From: Diphasiastrum complanatum | Lineage: Eukaryota > Streptophyta > Lycopodiopsida > Lycopodiales > Lycopodiaceae | NCBI GenBank assembly: GCA_029204225.1 | Contig: CM055112.1 | Location: forward strand, 28,670,280 to 28,720,702 | Reading direction: 5' to 3' | DNA: 50,423 bases | Shown here: positions 10,040 through 20,698 of the stretch, one piece after another | How the letters are laid out: each line of letters starts with the position of its first letter | Position numbering within the stretch: position 1 is the first letter of the stretch | The notes under the pieces: generated by a model | What the model was told of the DNA's origin: nothing | The model's database searches: none | The model's input: only the letters and a program-made list of their open reading frames with translations | Made by a program: the position numbers and the translations under genes

Positions 10040-11056
10040 TACGAGTGTTGATTTAGATGATTGTTCTGATTTTGATCCTGCTCGAAATAGGGCTGCTTTT
10101 ATAGGCACCCTAGAACATCCACTACTCTTTCTCCTTTTGATAGATCTTTGATCACTTTGCCTACTTATAATATAGATAATAATTCTTTTTTGACAATATT
10201 GGATATATCGGATCTTTCTTACTTCACAAGGGCTGAGACTCTTTGCATTTTGAACAAAGAGCTTGATGAATTTTTGGATATAATTGATTTTGATGCTAAT
10301 GATCTTCTCCCTGGTGTTGACGATGTACAAAATAATAAGTTTTATTCAAGAAAAGATTGCTTGAAAATGGCTATGGAGAAAATGCGCAACAAAGAAGATG
10401 ATTTACCTTCTAAGGAGGAGTTTCTTAGAATCCAAAGTCAACTTGGTTTTCCACAGCCAACTGTCTATTCAACAACAATATTGACAGCGAAAGGTGGACA
10501 TAATATTGATGGAGAGACAGTAATCAGGAAAGACAAAGCCGAATGCGTAAGTTTTTGTCTCTTATCAAGTACTAGTAGATTTGTTATGTCAAATTATATA
10601 CTGGACCTTACTTTGCTTTTTATCATTTCAGGAAACAATTTTCCTTGATGATTTCGCAATTCGTCAAGGAGGACAGAGATCTTCTGCTGGAGAATTTTCA
10701 AGAGATCATGCACTGGGACACTATCTGAAGTCCTTCAAGAATAATGAGATCAGTGTTGCCCATTCAAAGTTTCATCAACATGGTGAAACTATGATTATGA
10801 CAATCAAGGCACTATCTCACATAATTTCAATAAGGTGCATAAAATAATTTTTGTAAAGAAAACTATTGCGGTTAAAATTTTAGGATATGGAGCAGTGAAT
10901 TCCATGCTCAGATCATCTCATTTTGCAGTGTATGTTGCTTACGTTGATTTGAGTAAGCATGAAAACTATGAGCTACTGGATCCATATGAAAGAAGAAAAT
11001 TATTGCATGATTCGAAGTTGCAACTTTCATTGGAAAAAATACCGGAAGCAGATTAG
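10040..11056 (+). pseudogene. ORF2 copy A of the two-gene element (5'-truncated, frameshifted)
   Basis: Unknown protein family. Its homology is internal to the window: the same protein is recoverable at 25702-26000 (minus) and 29942-31074 (minus). Exon 1 ends 10546, intron 10547-10631 (GTAAGT...TTTCAG, 85 bp), and exon 2 runs to the TAG at 11056. The mid part is acidic and Leu-rich (ELDEFLDIIDFDANDLLPGV). The C-terminal half has KTIAVKILGYGAVNSMLRSS and YELLDPYERRKLLHDSK. Compared with copy D it lacks the first ~45 residues, because the array of 566-bp repeats ends at 10039. Frame shifts occur near 10125 and near 10825, where copy C has an extra LLGG. No domain is recognised. It runs tail to tail with the transposase-like gene starting at 11106. 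Confidence 0.65.
10547..10631 (+). other. Spliceosomal intron in ORF2 copy A
   Basis: GTAAGT donor and TTTCAG acceptor, with phase 0 at both sides. Copy D has an intron at the same protein position (30487-30382, minus). This supports a real eukaryotic gene rather than a chance ORF. Confidence 0.75.
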
Positions 11057-11105
11057 ATACTGCTGAATTGTACTTTGTAAATATTTTTATTTAATATACA
11101 AAATT

Positions 11106-12310
11106 TTATTGTGTGTCTATATATAGCCTACTGGCTTGTATAAATTTGCATGTTTTTTGAAATTTTTTATAATCCGTCGATTTTGTATTATGACGAATCT
11201 GGATTCTTCTGTAAAACCATTGGAAAAGTTGTAGTATATAGCTGTTTTTTGTGCTAATCCCGCCATGTTGTGTACTTTTATGAAATGTCGCTCTTGCTTG
11301 CCAATGAGATTTTTCCATGTCTTGCGATGACGATATGCTAAGACTTCCACTATTTCTTGCAAAGAATGTTGAATGATGTCGTAATATGTGCTGCATGTCA
11401 TAAAAACATAATCTAAATCAGTACCAAAAGTATCTAATTTATTTGCACATTTTTGTATATCGTAGTGTAAAATCAAAATCTTACCATATAATGTGTTTTA
11501 TGATCAACACCCCATGCACTTTGAACTACAACCACAAATTCATTGGTTGTTTTCTGTATCATTTGTACATTCGTATTTAAAAATTTATCTTGTCTCAAGT
11601 ATTTCACCATGTTGTCTAACTTTTTCCAAACTTCTACTTTGTGTATACCAGTAGAACCTTCTTCATCGAAATCTTGAGTTGCTACAATAATTTCTTTCCA
11701 AACCGTGTATTGAAATTTAGATTGTTTGCCAGAATGATTTGATAAAAATCTTCGAGCTTTAGATCCTCCAATGCTCGACTTGCATGGAATATTTCATGTT
11801 TTACTTGATAGCTTGTCATCTTTTTTTATTTTAACGTGGTCTTTATTTAGGCCTACTTTGGACAACACATCCTCTAATCTGGAAATAGCTTCCTTCGCAG
11901 AGGCCTCTGGCTCAAAATTCCATGCAACCAAGATGTGAAGATATATTATTTTTTCTATAATACGCACCTCCGCATGCAATGTACAGATATGAACATTTCG
12001 TAGAGGAATCGGTAGTACAGGTTTCCAATTAGGATCTTCTCAATCTCTTGATATTCCTATACTCCTTGTCATGTCTTTTCTTGTTTTCATGCAGTAAAAC
12101 AAGGGTGTTTAGAGTTAGCGCCATGAGATACATTGAACATACATTTTAATGTCTTCAGATCTCCTGCTAAATGCCATTCAATGTTGAAAGTGCCAATTCT
12201 AGGAATATTGAGTGGAATTCCTTCCATGTGATTTTTTATGGTGGCAGGATATGATGTTCTATTAAATATCCTTGAGAGAATGTTATGGTCTTCTTTCAGC
12301 ACCTATAAGA
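11106..12310 (-). pseudogene. Putative DDE-type transposase, copy A (unclassified family)
   Basis: Identified by pattern and by its copies at 18654-18902 and 28229-29925. The last exon (11390-11106) is fully open and contains SQDMEKSHWQARATFHKSTQ followed by HGG, then LQLFQWFYRR. An intron 11484-11391 sits where copy D also has one. The upstream part is frameshifted: VVVVQSAWGVDHKTHY just before the intron (copy D has VRDCWGEDHVTHYIY), and GDLKTLKCMFNVSHGANS then KHPC at 12180-12110. The GDLK Asp and the MEKSH Glu are plausible second and third acidic residues of an RNase H-like core; the first (LDES in copies D and E) is missing here. Function is inferred, not shown. Genome-wide comparison could place it in a known superfamily. 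Confidence 0.5.
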
Positions 12311-12418
12311 GAATACAAAAACGTGATTAGCCTCATAGTATTAACACAGAGAAGATTTGGAGAGCTCCCAGCAACTTCATATCTTGCATGCTCGAGTGCT
12401 TTCCTCATGTCTCTTTGT

Positions 12419-12946
12419 TTAGTCACTTGTATCTGCCATTGACGGATTCATCTTTGGTTTCTTGGCAGATTCCATTTTTGGTTTCTTCTGGGAGGTCTGT
12501 ATCCTCCATTTGCCTCTGGGTGTTTCCGTGGTTCTTCTCTCAGTTGAAGTTCTAGTCTCAAGGAAAACCTTTGATCTGCAAGTTGCACAAACTTTGGTTA
12601 TCAGTCTCAAGGAGATGGATTAATCAAAAACTGGTGGTAGGAACAGATTTGGATGGACGGTTTGATAACGGTAAGGAAACATGATGAAGTCTTGGTGAAA
12701 GGATGAAGGAACTGATAGTTCTACAGTTGCAGTCTTGGACCCTTGCAATGTCGAGCTTTGACCACCTATCATTGCTCCAGAGAGTTTCTTTTGATCAAGG
12801 TTGATCTGACTCATCTGTTGCTTAAGTTTTGTCCTTTCCTCCTCAGCTTCCTGGATCTTTCTTTTTATTTCTTCTAGCTGCTTCGCCTGCTTTTGTAGGT
12901 CTTTTTCGGTCGAACAACCAATATAGGTGGTAGTTGGTCTCCACAA
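12419..12946 (-). CDS. Unrecognised coiled-coil and Lys-rich ORFs
   Basis: At 12946-12620 the minus strand encodes a strong coiled coil (KQAKQLEEIKRKIQEAEEER, then TKLKQQMSQI). At 12610-12419, in another frame, there is a Lys/Pro-rich stretch (SQKKPKMESAKKPKMNPSM). It lies upstream of transposase copy A on the same strand. Copy D also has a Gln-rich coiled coil and a Lys-rich stretch before its transposase core, so this could be the 5' exon of copy A, but the sequences are not convincingly alike. It may equally belong to a decayed retroelement. Confidence 0.3.
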
Positions 12947-12960
12947 GACACTTGCAATGA

Positions 12961-13963
12961 TCTATCACTTGCTTCGGTAAGACTATCAAAGATTGGAAAT
13001 TTCTTAGAAGAGCAGTAAACTGATGATAAACAAACAGATGGAAGGGAGGGTGGTGGTGACAACGGTAGATGGTGTGGACGATAGACATGAGAATGGGCGC
13101 AGAAGTATGGCAAGAAGCTGGTTGAAGAAGGAGACTGATTTTCCAATGCTTGTCTTTCTCTTTAAAAAGTTTCTTCGTCGTGATTGGGGTACTTCTTCTT
13201 ATCGAGTCGCTTTGGATTGCCCATCTGTCTTCTTAGCCTTGTCATTGTCGACCTTGGATTTGTGAACTTGGCTGTCGATCTTGCTGGTGTTGTTGCTGGC
13301 AGCGTAACTGCTCCAGTGGATCCAGGCAGATCCACTCTCTCCCCCCCCCAAAAAAAAAAATCTATTGGTGGGAATGTTGTTGCTGGTGACTATTCATGCT
13401 CAGGATTGGATCAACGTGTGGAACACGTAGTTGAAACTCGTTGAATATGTGACTAGACTAAAGATTGAACAAATTTTAACTAAATTTGTTTCGATCTTGC
13501 TGTAGTTGACTCAAAGAATAATATGACAATGAGGTGCAGGAATCAACTCTAACTTGTCCATGGATTTCTGATATTTCTCAAAAAATTCTAAACTGATGTA
13601 CAAGATAATCTGAAGATGGATAAATGAATGAAAATGTGTTCTAGAGATGCTCTACAGAAGACTCTCGTGCAGTAGCTATTTCTCATGCAAAAATCAATCG
13701 CACAAAATAGGTGAAGAGATACAAGGAAATAAACAAACGTTACGGAGAGTTAGAACTGTATGGCACTTGTCGAACAAAACTTGCACTGATCAACATTGAT
13801 AAGTCACCGTGATAGTTGGAATAGTTTATTTGTTTTGTAGAGTAATGATACTTACTCTCATATGCCCTTGTCAAAACAAGGCAGGGTTGGTGATACTAAT
13901 ATCTATCATCATGGATAACAGATGTTGTAAGATATAGCATGAGATGCAGGTATGGGTGAAGTA
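12961..13963. other. No gene seen; C-run plus A-run at about 13341-13360
   Basis: Moderately AT-rich. It holds a homopolymer junction (run of C then run of A) near 13350 and no recognised coding block. Short open frames on both strands carry no known motif. Confidence 0.45.
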
Positions 13964-15440
13964 CTATGTCCAGAGGACCTCGTCGAACAAGAGATTCAGA
14001 ACCGAATCTCTAAGTGGATTTCCGAATTCTAGATTTCTTGTGTATTGGCACATTGAAAATCTTATCTGCATGTGGAAAGACAAATAGATTTGAGTTTGTA
14101 GAAAGAGAGAAAAACTGTCAATTCCCTGTGGAGGTTGCTCTTGGTTGGACATTGTAGTAGATGATGAAATATCGGTTTTACTTTCTTTCGACAAAGACAT
14201 TTCAAATTGTCTTTTTGCATTATGGTATTGGCGTATTGGACGGTGATGTAGAAGTTTACAAGAAACTTCTCGATCGAGCAGTAGGTTTAACTGTTGGTTG
14301 CTATGGTGCTCATGTTGTTGTCATGAAGATCCTATTGTGATTTATAACTGACGTGAGGAGAGGTAGGATCTTAGCGTGTTGCTTTGGACAGTCTTTGAAA
14401 CTGTGTTTTCTTATACAAGCATCAACAAGATGCGTAGCCCGGCAGTGTGGGCACCATATTGTTTTTCGTCTATAAGGTACTTGTGCAGGGTTTGACTGAC
14501 TAGGCATATTACTTTGGATAGACTTCAGGGTAGTTTGAAACTCATTGGTGAGTTTCTCCATTTGAAGTTGGTGTTGCTTATTAAGCAACGCCAGCTGTGA
14601 TTTCCAAAGCTGATCTCAGGTGTCCTCGATCGGCTTGGACTCATGGACAGGAGCATGTGGTGCTTGCCTTTCCCTAGATTCGTCAATATCTGATCCTTCG
14701 TCTTCTTCCTTGATGGCATTAGACATAGCTAACTTTAGGCTCGTATATTCATCATTGGATTTAAGCTCGCGTCTAATCCATCTTGGAAGGCCAACTAAGA
14801 ACCAGATGATGAGCATCTGTTCAGAGGGCTGTTCTTGTACTTGACTTTTGACACATTTGAAACGCTCAATATAGTCTCGTACTCATTCGTCTTTTGTCAT
14901 TTTCATACTACTTAGCTTGACAAAAGGGCTTTCTATCAAGCGAAATGGCTTGAAGCATTTGATAAAGGCCTCCTTCAAGAGTGAGCAGTCACGTTTATCT
15001 TCACGATCAAGGTTAAAAAACTACTCTCGTGCTCGATCGATCATGGTCATCGAGAAGAGTTGAATCATGGCGTCGGGTGATGTCTCGCCATATACATCAC
15101 ATGCATTCTTAGAGATTTGCAAAAATCTTTGAGGGTCCAAACTACCGTCAAACTTTGGTAGATCTAGCTTGGGTGTACGTCTTTCAAGATGAGCTCCGTG
15201 GGTAGCAGGGACTCCATTAAGGTTGGTTCTGGCCTGTGAGGGGTCAACAGCATAAAAACGGGGTCGTGCGCATGAAGACTCGGCTCTATTAGGTTCTTGT
15301 CCATTGAACAGGTTTGTGGATGGCTCTTGGAGTTCGGCTCTCATTCGGTAGAACCTATGACGTCTGATCTGTTCAGTTTCAGGGGACCTGATCTCATATG
15401 GATAATCATCTGGGACTTGAGGATTGTTTTGTTGGTCCAT
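13964..15440 (-). pseudogene. Ty3/Gypsy-type gag (Retrotrans_gag), broken
   Basis: Start chosen at the ATG on 15440 (MDQQNNPQVPDDYPYEIRSP). The capsid block reads KLDLPKFDGSLDPQRFLQIS, then after a TAG at about 15020 FFNLDREDKRDCSLLKEAFI, DYIERFKCVKSQVQEQPSEQ and FLVGLPRWIRREL. These match the gag core of Gypsy-like plant elements. Downstream is a Cys/His-containing stretch (WCPHCRATHLVDACIRKHSF). A second stop replaces a Trp before VRDYIERF, and further frame changes occur below 14620. No protease or RT was found further left, so the element is truncated. Its N-terminal half is repeated in the tandem duplication. Confidence 0.75.
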
Positions 15441-16535
15441 TGGGTACTGCAGTATGAGTAACTGGTGTTTTTGGATTTTATAGGGTTTTTGGTGTTCTCG
15501 ATTTTTTAGGTTTTTTGGTGTTTTTTGGATTTTTTCGGGTGTTGAAGGAAGTGAAGGTGGAGACTCGGTATAAAAAGGACTTTCTATTGGTATGAGTGTT
15601 GTTGTTGTTTTTTTTTTTTTCAGTCTCGAAGGTGTTGGGAAGATGGTGGTTCAGTCAAAATGGCAATCAGAGGTGTTGATAAAAAGTTATGGTCCGGTCA
15701 AGATTGGGTGTTAATTGCTCCGGTCGAGATTTGATCTGCTTGCTCTAGTCGAGATTTGATCTGATTGGTTCGGTTGAGATCTGATTCGATCGAGACTTTG
15801 GCGGTACTTCGGTCGAGATCGCAGGGAGCACTTTGGTCGAGACCTCAGGGAGCTTGGGTGTACGTCTTTCAAGATGAGCTCCGTGGGTAGCAGGGACTCC
15901 ATTAAGGTTGGTTCTGGCCTGTGAGGGGTCAGCAGCATAAAAACGGGGTCGTGCGCATGAAGACTCGGCTCTATTAGATTCTTGTCCATTGAACAGGTTT
16001 GTGGATGGCTCTTGGAGTTCGGCTCTCATTCGGTAGAACCTATGACGTCTGATCTGTTCAGCTTCAGGGGACCTGATCTCATATGGATAATCATCTGGGA
16101 CTTGAGGATCGTTTTGTTGGTCCATTGGGTACTGGGGTATGAGTAACTGGTGTTTTTGGATTTTATAGGGTTTTTGGTGTTCTCGATTTTTTAGGTTTTT
16201 TGGTGTTTTTTGGATTTTTTCGGGTGTTGAAGGAAGTGAAGGTAGAGACTCGGTATAAAAAAGGCTTCCTATTGGTATGAGTGTTGTTGTTGTTTATTTT
16301 TTTTTTCAGTCTCGAAGGTGTTGGGAAGATGGTGGTTCAGTCGAAATGGCAATCAGAGGTGTTGATAAAAAGTTATGGTCCGGTCAAGATTGGGTGTTAA
16401 TTGCTCCGGTCGAGATTTGATCTGCTTGCTCCAGTCGAGATTTGATCTGATTGGTTCGGTTGAGATCTGATTCGATCGAGACTTTGGCGGTACTTCGGTC
16501 GAGATCGCAGGGAGCACTTTGGTCGAGACCTCAGG
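15166..16535. repeat. 685-bp direct tandem duplication
   Basis: 15166-15850 and 15851-16535 are nearly identical (both start AGCTTGGGTGTACGTCTTTC), with only about a dozen differences seen by eye, so the event is recent relative to the rest. Each unit includes the N-terminal gag codons, the upstream leader and the first repeats of the 24-bp minisatellite. The right unit therefore carries a second partial gag start (ATG at 16125). Confidence 0.92.
15745..16125 (-). pseudogene. Second partial gag N-terminus created by the duplication
   Basis: Same start as the gag at 15440 (MDQQNDPQVPDDYPYEIRSP). It runs about 90 codons and then, at the duplication junction (15851), reads straight into minisatellite (LPEVSTKVLPAISTE). 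It has no independent function and simply marks the duplication. Confidence 0.8.
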
Positions 16536-17270
16536 GAGCACTTCGGTCGAGACTCCAGCGATACTTCGGTCGAGATCTCAGGGAGCACTTCGGTCGAGAT
16601 TGCTCCGGTCGAGATCTCTTCGACTCCGATCGAGATTTGGTCGAATATGTCGGTCGAGACTTCAGTGAGCACTTCGGTCGAGGTCTCAAGGAGCACTGCG
16701 GTCGAGATGGCTCCGGTCGAGATCACTTCGGGTCTGGTCGAGATTTGATCGAACACTTCGGTTGAGACTTCAGCAAGCACTTCGGTCGAGATCTCAGGGA
16801 GTACTTTGGTCAAGATTGCTCCGGTCGAGATCACTTTGGCTCCGGTCGAGATTTGATCGAACACTTTGGTCGAGACTTCAGCGAGCACTTCGGTCGAGAC
16901 TTCAGCGAGCGCTTCGGTCGATATTTCAGCGAGTGCTTTGGTTGAGATCTCAGCGAACACTTCGGCTGAGATTCCTTCAAATTTCAACGAGCGCTTCGGT
17001 TGAGATCTCAACGAACACTTCGGCTGAGATTCCAGCGAGTGCTTCGGTCAAGATTTAAGATGGGCCTGTAGTTGAGAGGTTATTGAGGTCTCCGGTTGAG
17101 ATCTGAAGCTGGTGCTTCGGTTGAGATTTGAAGCGTGAGCTCCGGTTGAGCTGTGAGCTGGAGCTCCGGTTGACATTTGAAGCTTGGGCTTCGGTTGAGG
17201 TGTGAGCTGGAGCTCCGGTTGACATTCGAAGCTTGGGCTCCGGTTGAGATTTCAGCTTGTGGAATGGGAG
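16446..17270. repeat. 24-bp minisatellite with core TCGGTCGAGAT
   Basis: About 30 degenerate units of the type TCTCAGGGAGCACTTCGGTC plus GAGA, spacing close to 24 bp and looser toward 17260. A few units also occur at 15761-15850 through the duplication. Because 24 is a multiple of three, several frames stay open on both strands (minus: ISTEVLAEVSTEV), so these ORFs are not evidence of a protein. The core, in reverse complement (ATCTCGACCGA), recurs at 38965-39175 and 39625-39845. Confidence 0.92.
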
Positions 17271-18653
17271 GAGCGTGAACTTGAATAGAATCGAATCCAG
17301 GTCTGTGAGTGTGTTTGTTGACAAGTGATTGGCGAGGCTAACAGCTCATGGATTTGGGAATGATGGAGCGAACAATGTGGCTCTGGTCAGTGTGTAGAAA
17401 CTCAGATTTGTTTAAAGAATTGGAATGTTGTTGCAGGGATCGGAGCGTAGACAAGGTTGCGGGATGCTGATGTAGAAGGTGTTGGAGTTCAATGGGCAAC
17501 GGTGTCAAATGTTGACAGATCTCCTGCTCCAGAGGACCTGTTGTTTACTCGTTTCTCTTATTCTTTCTACTTTTTCAGAACTGTTTCTGCCTGTTACCAG
17601 GCTTAAAGGCATTCGTTAGATGTCTTTTTGATTTAACAATGCCAACCCAAGCAGAAGGGACAAAGTGTCGTTTAGTATTTTCTTTATGTCCTACCTGTCA
17701 GAGTACAACTCATGGACGTCGCTCTTGAACACACTTACATTCTACATGGATGCAAGCCAATAACGCTCATTCACATATCAGCATGCAAACCAATGAACGT
17801 TCTACAGATTCTACAGCTACCTACACTTAAAACAGACTGAAATCAGAGCCTACACTACATTAACACTGAACTACCTTGCATAAATTGACAAAACAAGAAA
17901 CAAGAAACTAATCTACAACTTGTTAGAAGTCCAAGAATCAAGAAACCAACCAGCCTTTTGATTCTTGGACATGCCAAGAACATCAAGAACTGGATTGTAC
18001 AGAGATATGCAAGAATCACACCACAGATCCAGCCTATTTAGTTTACTTGAATGTTGTCTTTTATATTAATCCACAAGCAAACAAGAAAGTTAATCCACAA
18101 CTAGGAAAGCAAGAAAACTAATCCACTCTAAATCCACAACCACACACAAAAGGAGGGAAGGGCATGATCATAGGGGGATCACTCAAGAAAACCATCATGA
18201 TCAAGGAGCTTAGTGTAGCATCAAACTCATGGAAAATCTTCTTATTAAGCATGGAGTAGATACAATGCAAAAGCTTCTCTTCACAAAGAGAGAGTCTCTT
18301 AAATAAGTAAGCGAGCTCCTTAGGTGGAATCCTAGTGGAATTTCCACATTTCACAAATTACAAGTGGAATATTGCTCTCCACTAGAGGTCACCATCAAAA
18401 GGTGGCTCACTCTACTTTCTTTAAGAGGGGTCTACTCGCATTTATTACATTTGCTTAGAAATACTAGTTCCTACATGGTCATTCCATCTTCCGAGATTCA
18501 CCATGAGGCTTACACAGTTCTTGCATGTCTTTCCTAGCTAGTATTTCTCGGTTCTCAGTCTTCATTAGTCTCATCTTCTCAGAGACCTCCTCGGTCTAAG
18601 GTGAGAGGTGCTCTTGAGTTGCTTTGTCCGAGTATCTTGGGGATTCGTCAGAA
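17271..18653. other. No gene seen
   Basis: Probably leader, LTR or flank of the Gypsy element. It contains no primer site that I could recognise. From 17700 to 18650 it is AT-rich with short loose repeats (AAGAAACTAATC, TTAATCCACAA). No conserved protein motif was found. Confidence 0.4.
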
Positions 18654-18902
18654 TCAGCCAACAGAAAGTGCTCCATTCATGATTGTGAGACTGACTCTTT
18701 CCATTTTTTGTCCTTTTATAGTTTCAGACTCATCTAACTTATTTGTAATACTGTAAAAATTTATGATGAATGTTAATAACTGATTAATGTCAATAAATAA
18801 ATTGTTGAAATTTTTATAAGCTAGACTTTCTCCTTTCGAGCAATACACTTCATTGATATGAGATGGATTACCAACTATTGTCTGCATACCATGGTTTAAC
18901 AT
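18654..18902 (-). pseudogene. Putative transposase fragment, copy E
   Basis: An 82-codon open frame (LNHGMQTIVGNPSHINEVYC, then NNLFIDIN, then KLDESETIKGQKMERVSLTI) aligns with copy D at 29050-29310 (NDGMFKVVGQPLHIIDLYKS, NNVFLDIE, KLDESEIIKGQKLEQVSVTL). The shared LDES Asp is a candidate catalytic residue. The copy is cut off at the left near 18654 and loses similarity to the right near 18903. It is head to head with the H3-like gene, which starts 250 bp away. Confidence 0.7.
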
Positions 18903-20275
18903 GTCTTTTTAAAAAAAAAAGATGAAATGGTCATGGAATTGAAAACTTATAATACCATGATATTATAGTTGGTAGTGCAATATCGCTTTTGAGCGCGTAT
19001 CTCTTTTCGTAAATAATCTGTGTAGATCATGCATCCAAAATCGATATTCAGTTATGGTATCGATTTCTATCGCCCTTTTACTACAAATTTTTTTGTTTTC
19101 AACCATTTTTCTTTTGTTCAATTTTTTTTTTGTTAATCTTCTTCTTTTGAGAATGATGGCCAGGACCAAATCCACTGTCCATGCCATAACCATAGTACAG
19201 TCATTCCATTTCCGTGTTCTCCCTGGTACTGGCCGTAGGCGTGGCATGAAGCAGGGGCTGAGGGAGATCAGAAAACACCAAAGATCAACTGAATTGTTGA
19301 TCCCTAGAGCTCATTTCGGCCGATCTGTTGAGAATGTCACTCTGTCACTTGGGTTGAATGTTTGTTTTGTCGTGACAGCCATGCAGGCCTTACAGGGTGC
19401 TGCAAAAGATTTTCTGTCATAGTTTTTTGAGGATACTTGTCTTTTGGCAGTGCATGGTAAGCGTGTCACCATCATGCCAAAGGATTTCGTCATTCTCAAA
19501 AGGCTTCGGGACAGATATTTTGGTCTGCATGTTGATAATGCCAGCACCTCCAGAGACCTGCCTCTGGATAAAACCAACGTGCCTACTACCTCTAGGAGGA
19601 AGAGAAGGCAGTCTGTCCCCAAGAAGGCTGGATCTCGAAGGCCAGATGCTTCCATTCCTTGTAGACGTATCCCGGCCAAGAGACTCCGTGTCTTCCTGAG
19701 CTCTGAGTTAGATGCTGAAAAATCTGACTCAAATAAAAAATCATCACCTCTTCCTCCTCCTGTTATTCTCCAGCTCCTCAACAAGTTTCATCACCAAAAG
19801 TGTTGATTACCCAAGAGGAGCTAAACAAAATAACAGAGAAATCTGTAAATATTATTTTCACTTCTATTACTGCTCCTGTACATAATCTTTTTGTAAGAAT
19901 TCCATATGATCCAGCCCAGGTTTTTTTTTATTTTGACTATTATAATCAATACGAGGCCTACTTAGCTAACAAAATTGATCTTCTTGACAACTTTTTTGAT
20001 TTTTTTCTTCCAAATACACGTAGAAGCTTAAGAATAGCTCCCAAATTTTGTGCCGAGCTAAAAGATAAGACCTCAAAAATTTCAGATGTGATAGTAGAGG
20101 CCGAAGTTTTCTTTTTGCAGAATAGTATTAGTTTCGATTTCCATGGTACAGGTTTTGTTGTTAGTCCATTTTTCATGGGAGCGGTAAAGGCGAAAGAAGC
20201 CAATTTTGAGAAGGCTGTCTATTTTGTCGAGTGCAGTCCTCTGGTGAAATTCTATTTGATTCCATATGAAAATAA

Positions 20276-20397
20276 GTAAGGATTGCTCTTTTGTTTTTGT
20301 TGCTTTAATCTGGATTGTTGCATGCTTCATTGCTTTAATAAGTACAATTTTTTTTCATAAATATGAATTTATTGATATTTGTATTTTGTTGTTGCAG
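20276..20397 (+). other. Intron inside the Ulp1-like domain, copy 1
   Basis: GTAAGG donor and TTGCAG acceptor. Splicing joins Asn-Arg-His-Trp-Ser, which restores the protease HWS motif in frame. Copy 2 aligns across the same boundary but its acceptor reads CAA. Confidence 0.7.
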
Positions 20398-20584
20398 TCG
20401 GCATTGGAGCCTAAACATTCTTTTTGTAAACATAAATAAGGAGGGAGTATCAAATTTTCTATGTGTAAAATTAAACTCAGTTGCAAATACACATAGAGAA
20501 TTTGATTTTCTATTTCATGATGCCGTTCGGGAAATACCGACAACGACAACTTTAATTGGAGAGATAACCATTAAATCTCTCAAA

Positions 20585-20698
20585 GTATATTCAATTTATC
20601 TTTGATATGCATGTATTTCTTTTTTAATTCAAATGTATCATCATAGCATAAATAAAATTTCTATCATAATATTACTTATTTTTGTTCTATATATGTAG
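20585..20698 (+). other. Second intron of the Ulp1-like domain, copy 1
   Basis: Phase 0, with GTATAT donor and ATGTAG acceptor. The exon between the two introns is 187 bp (62 codons plus one base), and the next exon opens in frame with CIQQNDAFSC. The matching donor in copy 2 is at about 34110. Confidence 0.65.

Noticed and set aside
16397-17011. 204-codon minus-strand frame rich in ISTEVLAEVSTEV repeats
   Set aside because: The 24-bp minisatellite is a multiple of three, so frames stay open without selection; the plus strand is open as well. No sign of a real protein.
19156-19530. H3-like block as an ordinary host histone H3 or CenH3 gene
   Set aside because: Helix 2 and the tail are too diverged, the frame continues into a linker and protease-like region, introns lie downstream, and a second copy has the same layout and shared odd residues.
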